A stretch of 12,947 bases of DNA. Origin: Actinomycetes bacterium (lineage in GTDB: Bacteria > Actinomycetota > Acidimicrobiia > Acidimicrobiales > Acidimicrobiaceae). The notes beneath the pieces were generated by a model, which made no database searches, was not told the DNA's origin, and saw nothing but the letters and a program-made list of their open reading frames with translations. A program made the position numbers and the translations under genes. Where the stretch lies: NCBI GenBank assembly GCA_021819725.1, contig JAKAQR010000059.1, positions 1 through 12,947 on the forward strand. The letters are read 5' to 3'. This document shows positions 7,486 to 12,947 of the stretch, in pieces; position 1 is the first letter of the stretch; every line of letters starts with the position of its first letter.

Positions 7486-8037
7486 CTAACGACGCTGATC
7501 GTCCTGTCGCGCAGTCGAAGACGCAAGTGCGCGGTCGACGATAGGGTACAAGTGTTCTACTCGCCGCGCGCCACGCAGAGGATCCTTCGCCATGTCATCG
7601 GCGAGACGCAGGCGTATTGCATCATCAAAATGTCCGCTCGACTCGAAGGCCTCCACCTCGGTAATCGGCAAGGGACCCCCCTGTTCGACCAGGGTGGCTC
7701 GCGACTCCCTCGACAACACGCCCCAGTAGCGCTCATCGGTGCGTACGAGATAGCGCTTAGCGGTTACATGCAACGCTATGAGTTCGGCGACACGTGTGGA
7801 GAACCCGAGCGACAGGGCAAGCTGGGCCCCATCGCGCGCGTGGTGCAACTCCGATGATCGCCGCGCCAGCCCCACGTCATGGAGCAATCCAGCTACCGCC
7901 AACTCAGCGTCGCCCCCATCTTCCCATAACAGCTCAGCGGTCTGTAGCAGGTGGTCGATCAGGGGAAGCTCCTCACCGTAGGTGTCCAGCAGCGCTGGTT
8001 CACAAAGGAGGCACCGCACAGCATCGACCGTCCCCAT
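7486..8037 (-). CDS. PhnZ-like HD-domain di-iron oxygenase (predicted organophosphonate C-P cleavage)
   Basis: A 183-residue HD-superfamily protein. The likely metal ligands are H29, H53-D54, H66, H90 and D147. PhnZ uses H34, H58-D59, H80, H104 and D161 (from memory), so three of the four intervals (24, 24, 57) are identical and only the H53-H66 loop is shorter. K94 and R144 also fall at PhnZ-equivalent positions, E22 matches the gating Glu, and the stretches HVTAKRYL (90-97), QGGP (119-122) and EVEAFE (127-132) are characteristic. PhnZ splits 1-hydroxy-2-aminoethylphosphonate to glycine and phosphate. T19-Y20 suggests the gating Tyr is shifted by one. The ATG at 8037 has GGAG 7 nt upstream, inside the last codons of the ATPase gene. 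The exact substrate, and the oxygenase activity itself, are inferences; a phosphohydrolase cannot be excluded. Confidence 0.8.
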   Translation of the reverse strand: MGTVDAVRCLLCEPALLDTYGEELPLIDHLLQTAELLWEDGGDAELAVAGLLHDVGLARRSSELHHARDGAQLALSLGFSTRVAELIALHVTAKRYLVRTDERYWGVLSRESRATLVEQGGPLPITEVEAFESSGHFDDAIRLRLADDMAKDPLRGARRVEHLYPIVDRALASSTARQDDQRR

Positions 8038-8043
8038 CGCGCG

Positions 8044-9135
8044 CTACTCCGACCCCGCGAACTCCGGGACTACGACCGGATCGCGCGTACCCGATTGGGG
8101 AAGAACAAGCAGCGTCGGCCCCCGCTGGAAGATGTCGACAGCCTCACCCACGCTCAGACCGACCGACTCCTCAGGCGAGACTGACACGACGATCCGAGTG
8201 CCATCCGGCGCTTGCACGTGAGCCGCAAAACTCGACCCCAGAAATGACATCTCGACGAGCCTACAGGAGCCTTGAGCCTCCGCACGAATACCGAGATGCT
8301 CTGGCCGCACGAGGACCTCGTAATGAGTACCAACGAACACCTCGCTTTGGACCGAGAACGATCCAAAGCCACTGCTCTCTACCGTCGTCTTGTGGGTGGC
8401 CCTCCCTGGTATCCGGTTCACCTTGCCGACGAACTCTGCGACAAACTCAGATGCCGGCGCAGCATAGATCTCCGCAGGAGAGCCCAGCTGCTCGAGAATA
8501 CCATGACGCATTACTCCGATTCGGTCAGCGATCGCCAGTGCCTCCTCCTGATCGTGAGTGACAAAAATGGTGGCGATGCCTACCTCCCGCTGCACTCGGC
8601 GAATCTCCTCGCGAAGACTGATCCGCACCTTAGCGTCGAGAGCAGAGAGCGGCTCATCAAGGAGTAGCACCGACGGTTCAATTGCGAGCGCTCGTGCGAG
8701 TGCCACGCGCTGTTGCTGTCCACCGGAGAGCTGGTGGGCAAACCGGTCGCCCAGTCCGGAGAGGCCGACGAGTTCGAGCAGCTCCTTGGCGCGCCTGCGA
8801 CGCGTTGGGGCACCAACCCTTCGAATTTTGAGACCAAACTCAATGTTCTGTGCCGCCGTGAGGTGTGGAAAGAGGCTGTAATGCTGGAACACGATACCCA
8901 TATTGCGTTTGGCCGTGGGTTGGAGGGTGATGTCGATACCCCCCACGATGACCCGACCGCCATCGAGGCGCTCGAGACCGGCCACCGAGCGAAGTGCTGT
9001 CGTCTTTCCGCAGCCAGACGGTCCAAGTAGGACGACGAGTTCACCAGCCTCAACGTGGAGAGAGAACCCATCGAGGGCATGCATTGAACCATAAAACTTC
9101 TCCAGCCTCTCAAGGTGTAGATCAACCCGTGGCAA
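8044..9135 (-). CDS. ABC transporter ATP-binding protein (phosphonate/polyamine/iron-type importer)
   Basis: The energy-coupling subunit of the importer encoded by this operon; it acts on the inner face of the membrane. Visible motifs, in order: A-loop Y15, Walker A GPSGCGKTT (38-46), Q-loop FQHYSLFPHL (83-92), signature LSGGQQQR (136-143), Walker B VLLLDEPLSALD (156-167), H-loop FVTHDQEEAL (191-200). A TOBE/MOP-like C-terminal region follows from about 240 (VLVRPEHLGI at 275-284). The length of 363 residues is normal for the PotA/FbpC/PhnT type. I chose a TTG start at 9135 because AGGAGG at 9143-9148 is 7 nt upstream; GTG 9165 is possible but would lie upstream of that site. It overlaps the preceding permease by 14 nt. 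The HD gene begins 6 nt after its stop. Confidence 0.92.
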   Translation of the reverse strand: MPRVDLHLERLEKFYGSMHALDGFSLHVEAGELVVLLGPSGCGKTTALRSVAGLERLDGGRVIVGGIDITLQPTAKRNMGIVFQHYSLFPHLTAAQNIEFGLKIRRVGAPTRRRRAKELLELVGLSGLGDRFAHQLSGGQQQRVALARALAIEPSVLLLDEPLSALDAKVRISLREEIRRVQREVGIATIFVTHDQEEALAIADRIGVMRHGILEQLGSPAEIYAAPASEFVAEFVGKVNRIPGRATHKTTVESSGFGSFSVQSEVFVGTHYEVLVRPEHLGIRAEAQGSCRLVEMSFLGSSFAAHVQAPDGTRIVVSVSPEESVGLSVGEAVDIFQRGPTLLVLPQSGTRDPVVVPEFAGSE

Positions 9136-9940
9136 GGACACCCCTCCTCTTGGTACGGCCACCACCTACGATCGCGACCAGCGAAAGTGGCACAAAAGCG
9201 ACCAGGAGTGCGACCAGAGACACAGCGACCGCTTCGGCGGCGGCTGTTAGCCCAATCTGTACGATATAGACAGGGAAGGTATTAAAACTGAGCAACGACG
9301 CTACGACGAACTCGCCAAGTGCATAGGCCCCAGCCAGGATGAGCGCGCCAATCATACCCGCTCGAAGGTTCGGCAACAGGACCCCTACCAGCGTCCGACT
9401 CCAGCTGGCGCCCAGCGACTGTGCCGCCTCAACGAGGGTGTTGATATCGAGCGACCGCACCGCGGTATCGAAGGTCCGATAGCTATAGGGCAGAGCGAGA
9501 ACCACGTAGATCGGGGCCAGGATGAATGGTGAGGTAAGGATGAGATTCAAAATGCCGTGATAGGCGCCCAGGATGCCCAACACCACCACGACCGAGGGTA
9601 CCCCGAGTGGCACGATACTCAGAACGTCCAAGAGAGCGCGCAACTTTGGGATGCGCACGCTGACCCAGATCGACGTGGGGATCACCAACAGCCCAGTGAG
9701 CAACACCGTGGCGATTGCCACCTGCAGTGACAACTCCAGAGACGAACGAAAGTTTGGATCCTCAAACAGCGAACGATACGCAGAGAGCGTGAGGTGGTGA
9801 TGGTTGCCAAGAACCGAGTAACGCGCCGAGGCCAGTATCGGAATGAGAAAGAATGCCCCTACCGCGCCGAGCACCAGCGTGCGAAAACCACGACCAATAC
9901 CCGCTTGTCGGAGGTACAATCCATCCGTCGGCGACGTCAT
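9122..9940 (-). CDS. ABC transporter permease, second subunit (PhnV-like)
   Basis: Inner-membrane permease of 272 residues with about six hydrophobic segments. The EAA loop that docks on the ATPase is at about 171-191 (EAAQSLGASWSRTLVGVLLP), in the usual place between TM4 and TM5, so this is a binding-protein-dependent importer subunit. The start at ATG 9940 overlaps the previous gene's TGA as ATGA, with GGTGG 5 nt upstream; a GTG at 9949 is an in-frame alternative. It pairs with the preceding permease as a heterodimer. The class (separate PotB/PotC-like permeases) fits PhnU/PhnV, but also polyamine and thiamine systems; the substrate is inferred from the adjacent PhnZ-like gene. Confidence 0.9.
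   Translation of the reverse strand: MTSPTDGLYLRQAGIGRGFRTLVLGAVGAFFLIPILASARYSVLGNHHHLTLSAYRSLFEDPNFRSSLELSLQVAIATVLLTGLLVIPTSIWVSVRIPKLRALLDVLSIVPLGVPSVVVVLGILGAYHGILNLILTSPFILAPIYVVLALPYSYRTFDTAVRSLDINTLVEAAQSLGASWSRTLVGVLLPNLRAGMIGALILAGAYALGEFVVASLLSFNTFPVYIVQIGLTAAAEAVAVSLVALLVAFVPLSLVAIVGGGRTKRRGVLATG
9143..9148 (-). promoter_or_regulatory. Ribosome binding site deciding the ATPase TTG start
   Basis: AGGAGG on the minus strand, 7 nt before TTG 9135 and inside the end of the permease gene. It leaves only 2 nt to the in-frame GTG 9141, which makes that start unlikely. Confidence 0.65.
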
Positions 9941-10842
9941 CGTAGCCACCGTGACGCACGCCGTTGACTCAGGACGTAGACCGTCGCCGCCAAGGCAACG
10001 ACGACGATCATTCCAAGTCCCAATGCGTTACCGAGGTTCGCCTCCCCAGCGGCCACATTGCCCGAGATCAGGCTGCCGATCTGTATCGGAACGAGCGGCA
10101 GAGTCCCCGAGGTGAGGGCCTCTGCCGTAGCATAGGCTGCGAATGCATCCGCGAACAACACTACCGTACCTGAGAGCAGTGCTGGGGACAGGATCGGCAG
10201 GCCGACCGACCACCAGAAACGCAGCTTCGACGCCCCGAGCGTACGCGCCGCCTCGACCCATGCCGGTCGTAGGTTCTGAATGGGACCGAGCATCACCAGA
10301 ATCATCACCGGTATCAGAAAGTACTGGTAGACGATGATCAGACCAACGACCGAATACAACGAGAATCCGTGCGCATAAATGTTCAGGCCCATCCCTGAGA
10401 GGATCTTGGTCACGACTCCAAAATTCCCAATGGTTGCGATGAAGGCGAACGCCAGCGGGACCCCTCCAGTGTTCGCTAACACGCTGGAGCTCGACTGCAC
10501 CAGCGCTCGCGGGCGACCCCGGGTAGCGGCTACCGCTAAGGCCGAGACGAAACCGACCACCACCGCGATGACGGTACTGCCGACGGAGAGCTCAAAAGAG
10601 GTCACGAATGATTGAAGGTAGGGACCGGATAGGGCGATACGAAGATTCGAGAACGTTAATGCACCGTCGTTGGACTCGAACGCACCAATGAGAACCGAAA
10701 AAGCCGGGATCAGCAAAAACAACGCCATGAACGCGAGATACGGTACAACCCCGCCGTAACGCCAAAACTCGTGTCCTCGCTGTGATCTGGGAGGAGAGCT
10801 GGGGGAACTCTCCTCCCGTTTCGGGGTAAGCGTTACGAGCAT
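9937..10842 (-). CDS. ABC transporter permease, first subunit (PhnU-like)
   Basis: Inner-membrane permease of 301 residues. After a hydrophilic, Ser/Pro-rich cytoplasmic N-terminus (1-30) come about six hydrophobic segments, the first at about 32-53. The EAA loop lies at 197-217 (EAARTLGASKLRFWWSVGLP). The ATG start at 10842 shares one base with the stop of the substrate-binding protein gene (TAATG), a sign of translational coupling. Its stop overlaps the next permease gene as ATGA. Two distinct permeases rather than one fused one is the PhnSTUV/PotABCD layout. No residues that would fix the substrate are recognisable to me. Confidence 0.9.
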   Translation of the reverse strand: MLVTLTPKREESSPSSPPRSQRGHEFWRYGGVVPYLAFMALFLLIPAFSVLIGAFESNDGALTFSNLRIALSGPYLQSFVTSFELSVGSTVIAVVVGFVSALAVAATRGRPRALVQSSSSVLANTGGVPLAFAFIATIGNFGVVTKILSGMGLNIYAHGFSLYSVVGLIIVYQYFLIPVMILVMLGPIQNLRPAWVEAARTLGASKLRFWWSVGLPILSPALLSGTVVLFADAFAAYATAEALTSGTLPLVPIQIGSLISGNVAAGEANLGNALGLGMIVVVALAATVYVLSQRRASRWLR

Positions 10843-11978
10843 TAGACCTTGGGCCAGTTAGCGAGGATTACCGTCTGTGCAGCGTTCAGCTGGGCCTGAC
10901 TCGGGAAAACAGGGGTGCCGGTGACCGTGGGGACGGCCGCCAAGTAGGTCCTGTTGACCGTCCCATCCTTGATCATCGAGGCAAGTCGGATCGGATCGGT
11001 GTAGCCCTTTAGCCACAAATTCTGTCCGGTGTTCGAGTACAGGTACTCCTCCCATAGGCGGGCTGCGGCTGGATGCGGCGCATCCTTAGCGATTGCCTGG
11101 GCGTAGTAGGAGGCGTAATGGACGCCCTTGGGAATGATTACCTTCCAGTTGATCTTGCCTCGGAGTGCGTTCTCATAGGCGACATTGAGGTAATCCCAAT
11201 CGATATTGACCTTCACCTCGCCCGAGGCGATCGTCGCCGGCGACGACTGCACCGGAATGAAGTTTCCGACTGATTTGAGATGCTCAAAGTACCGGATACC
11301 CGGCATGACATTGCTATAGGACCCACCGTTGCCAAGCGCTGCGGCAATGACTGCCGAAAAGGCAGCTCCTGCATCCTCGGGATTGCCGTCCAAGGCGACG
11401 CCGCCATGAAATGCTGGGTTGCTAAGGCTGGCAAATCCAGTCACCGGACTCTTGGTGAGTCCTGCATCGTAGCCGATGGAGATATAGCCACCGTAGTCGC
11501 AGAACCACTGACCTGTTGGTGCCTTGCAGTCGGAGGGAATCTGGCTCCAATATTTAACCCTATAGTCGGCAAATAGACCCCGCCGTGCGCCCTGAACTGC
11601 AAAGGGAATCCCGACATCGACGACGTCTGCTGAGCGCGACGATCCCTTTAACGTCGCCAAGCCATCGATCTCCGTAGCGGATGAAGCATCCGGACTCACA
11701 TCGGTGATTTTGATATGATACTTTTGCTCAAAGTCAGTCATTATTTGCCCATAATTGGCCCAATCTGCCGGCAGTGCTGTGACCGTGAGCGAACCCTCTG
11801 ACTTTGCAGCTTTGACAAGGTTCGTCATGCCACCACAGGCGGCGAGCGACGTGCACGTCGCGTAGTCAATCGACGACTTCGAAACACTATTCGCGGCAGA
11901 CGAACTGGAGCAGGCACTGAGGAGCACTGCCGCACAACCCACCATCGCCACACCGATCTTTACAGCCCTCACCATCAT
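10842..11978 (-). CDS. Extracellular substrate-binding lipoprotein of the ABC importer (PhnS-like)
   Basis: Captures the substrate outside the membrane and hands it to the permeases. The product has 378 residues with a lipoprotein signal: basic start, hydrophobic core, lipobox LSAC with C23 as the acylated cysteine, then a Ser-rich linker. The mature part has the features of class-1 solute-binding proteins of the iron/thiamine/phosphonate type: EGSLTVTALPADWANYG (about 60-76), a DFEQKYHIKITDVSPDASSA block, and YAQAIAKDAPHPAAARLWEEYL near the C-terminus. AAGGGAG directly abuts ATG 11978, so ATG 11975 or GTG 11972 may be the real start; the lipobox is unaffected. It is the first gene of the operon. 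The phosphonate assignment is inferred from context; another anion or an amine is possible. Confidence 0.88.
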   Translation of the reverse strand: MMVRAVKIGVAMVGCAAVLLSACSSSSAANSVSKSSIDYATCTSLAACGGMTNLVKAAKSEGSLTVTALPADWANYGQIMTDFEQKYHIKITDVSPDASSATEIDGLATLKGSSRSADVVDVGIPFAVQGARRGLFADYRVKYWSQIPSDCKAPTGQWFCDYGGYISIGYDAGLTKSPVTGFASLSNPAFHGGVALDGNPEDAGAAFSAVIAAALGNGGSYSNVMPGIRYFEHLKSVGNFIPVQSSPATIASGEVKVNIDWDYLNVAYENALRGKINWKVIIPKGVHYASYYAQAIAKDAPHPAAARLWEEYLYSNTGQNLWLKGYTDPIRLASMIKDGTVNRTYLAAVPTVTGTPVFPSQAQLNAAQTVILANWPKV

Positions 11979-12028
11979 CTCCCTTGGAACCTTGCGTCCA
12001 ATAACCCAGCAAGAAGTACCGTAGAGGG

Positions 12029-12057
12029 CCTATACCAACAAAGACAGCCTGTTCGAG
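12029..12057 (-). promoter_or_regulatory. Candidate promoter of the transporter/PhnZ operon
   Basis: On the minus strand TATAGG (12029-12034) is a plausible -10, about 50 nt before the start codon. No good -35 hexamer lies 17 nt upstream (CTCGAA at 12052-12057). That is typical of activator-dependent promoters and fits the tandem repeat found directly upstream. Confidence 0.35.
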
Positions 12058-12062
12058 GAACA
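12050..12062. repeat. Palindromic operator-like site TGTTC-GAG-GAACA
   Basis: A perfect 5-3-5 inverted repeat upstream of the substrate-binding protein gene, overlapping the third 11-nt unit. It could be a dimeric repressor site instead of, or as well as, the direct repeats. Confidence 0.35.
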
Positions 12063-12083
12063 TTCGGTAAACCAAAACCAAAC
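12051..12083 (-). promoter_or_regulatory. Candidate PHO-box-like operator: three 11-nt units
   Basis: Read on the minus strand from 12083, three adjacent 11-nt units are GTTTGGTTTTG, GTTTACCGAAT and GTTCCTCGAAC. All start with GTT, and the middle one starts GTTTACC, one change from the GTTCACC core of Streptomyces PhoP direct repeats, which also recur every 11 nt. The last unit overlaps where the -35 would be. PhoP control would fit a phosphonate operon. The match in the first and third units is loose, so this is a hypothesis. Confidence 0.35.
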
Positions 12084-12089
12084 ATTGGT
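12077..12089. repeat. Palindromic operator-like site ACCAA-ACA-TTGGT
   Basis: A second perfect 5-3-5 inverted repeat. Its centre is 27 nt from the centre of the neighbouring TGTTC/GAACA palindrome, and it lies in the A/C-rich patch upstream of the candidate promoter. Confidence 0.35.
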
Positions 12090-12229
12090 ATTCATGTCAC
12101 CTCGATGCCCGCAGCCGGTCGCTTTGCCATGCGCCACAACCATCACCGGTAAAAGTCGGCGACTCGCCACCTTAGCAAATGAAGAGGTCCAACAGCTCAG
12201 ATCATGCGGCCGTCCGATTCCACTCCGCC

Positions 12230-12252
12230 ATGGCGTCTGCGGGTGACGCCGT
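12230..12252. repeat. 8-bp hairpin in the gene-poor flank
   Basis: GGCGTC (12232-12237) and GACGCC (12245-12250) pair around a 7-nt loop and extend by a T-G and an A-T pair. It overlaps a 10-bp palindrome CGCCATGGCG (12226-12235). No T tract follows on either strand, so a terminator role is unproven. Confidence 0.4.
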
Positions 12253-12564
12253 CATGTCCTCGGTAGATAGACTCCCAAAACACATGCGCTGTGGTGTTGG
12301 GCGAGGATGGACCTCTCACTGATGTTGGAATTCCACGTCAGGATGCACCTATCCGTTGCTACCCTGGGGCCAGGTCTGATGGCGCTCCTGGGCACCACGC
12401 TCCCCTACCGTCTCCCACAAGAATCGATCGCTATGGCTCTGGGCGTTGTTCCCATCGCAACGATGCCGACAGCTCAACCCCCTCAAGGATGAACGACACT
12501 GCAGACAAGGACGCACCCAGAGCCCACGGATCAGACCCGCTCAGCTGGGCAAACGATCGACCAC

Positions 12565-12947
12565 CTAGCACCCAACCGAATCATCCTCGAGCAGGGTCGA
12601 CACCAGCCGTGCCTCACCGACACGGCGATAGCGACCAGGATCAGCCTGGGTCGTACCGGTGGTGACGAGGAAAACCTGAGCCAAGCGGTCCCTTGCTCCA
12701 ACGCTCGTGCTCACACCGAAAGGGCTGTAGCGCACATCAGTGCCGAAGGCCCTGTAGTCTCGGAGCACAGAGTAAGACCCACGTCGTCCTCGAGCAGCCC
12801 CAACCGTCTTAGGCTGTCTTGAGGAGGGAGGCGATTCCCCGCTAGGCGTTCGTCACAAAGTGCATCCCTGTAGTCGGGTTCGCCTCTCCCGGCCACCGCA
12901 TCGTGACCGCCTTGGCCCGCGTATAAAACCTGATCCCTTCCTCTCCA
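12565..12947 (-). pseudogene. Possible decayed coding sequence, perhaps a transposase remnant
   Basis: Two overlapping minus-strand stretches, open from the window edge to 12711 and from about 12852 to 12565, lie in different frames, as expected after a frameshift. The second ends with DPGRYRRVGEARLVSTLLED, which loosely recalls the YRLVTTLLD block seen before the catalytic Glu in IS4-type transposases. No catalytic residues, inverted repeats or start site were found. Both stretches may equally be chance open frames. Confidence 0.2.

Larger units (their letters stand above)
12110..12947. other. No convincing gene; upstream flank of the transporter operon
   Basis: All six frames are broken into short open pieces. 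The longest plus-strand piece (12291-12665) is Pro/Ser/Arg/His-rich with no recognisable motif and looks like an antisense shadow. The minus strand has open pieces at 12565-12852 and from the right edge to 12711, in different frames, which could be remains of one decayed gene. No RNA gene was recognised. One hairpin lies at 12230-12252. I cannot assign a function to this stretch. Confidence 0.5.

Noticed and set aside
7794..8561. A 255-codon plus-strand open frame antisense to the ATPase and HD genes.
   Set aside because: Arg/Pro/Ser/His-rich low-complexity product, opposite two genes with clear family motifs; a GC-rich antisense shadow.
12190..12235. GTCCGATTCCACTC resembles a tRNA T-arm.
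   Set aside because: No pairing T-stem, acceptor stem or anticodon arm could be built on either strand.
12291..12665. A 124-codon plus-strand open frame in the right flank.
   Set aside because: Composition is dominated by Pro, Ser, Arg, His and Asp without motif or ribosome site; it is probably chance in GC-rich DNA.

Overview
The window reads as a chromosomal segment of an actinobacterium. Its moderate GC content (clearly above 50% by eye), its SecD/SecF/Rel sequences and its gene order fit the acidophilic Acidimicrobiia (a Ferrimicrobium-like organism is my best guess, by inference only). Every confident chromosomal gene lies on the minus strand, so transcription runs from right to left. 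I found no tRNA, rRNA or CRISPR array.

Right part (about 7.5-12.1 kb): a tightly overlapping five-gene operon. It encodes a lipoprotein substrate-binding protein, two inner-membrane permeases, an ABC ATPase with a C-terminal TOBE-like region, and a small HD-domain protein whose metal-ligand spacing matches the mixed-valence di-iron oxygenase PhnZ. Together they look like an uptake and C-P bond cleavage module for an organophosphonate, with no PhnY hydroxylase present. Upstream of the first gene there are three tandem 11-nt units beginning GTT, placed just before a candidate -10 box. This layout resembles an actinobacterial PHO box, so the operon may respond to phosphate starvation.

Middle and left part (343-7414): housekeeping genes in the order queA, tgt, secD, secF, rel. 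QueA and Tgt act in queuosine tRNA modification, SecDF in protein export, and Rel in (p)ppGpp metabolism. Genes overlap by a few bases or sit a few bases apart, except for gaps of about 70 bp before queA and before secD. yajC and apt, often found in such clusters, are absent.

Left edge (1-152): the right end of an IS200/IS605-family (IS1341-like) element on the plus strand. It holds the last codons of tnpB and the structured 3' part of an omega RNA: a 12-bp hairpin, then an 8-bp GC-rich hairpin, then the element end. The adjoining sequence (from about 153) would be the guide. Between this end and rel lie three perfect inverted repeats.

Right edge (about 12.1-12.95 kb): more than 800 bp with no convincing gene. 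It holds scattered open stretches, possibly a decayed transposase, and one 8-bp hairpin.
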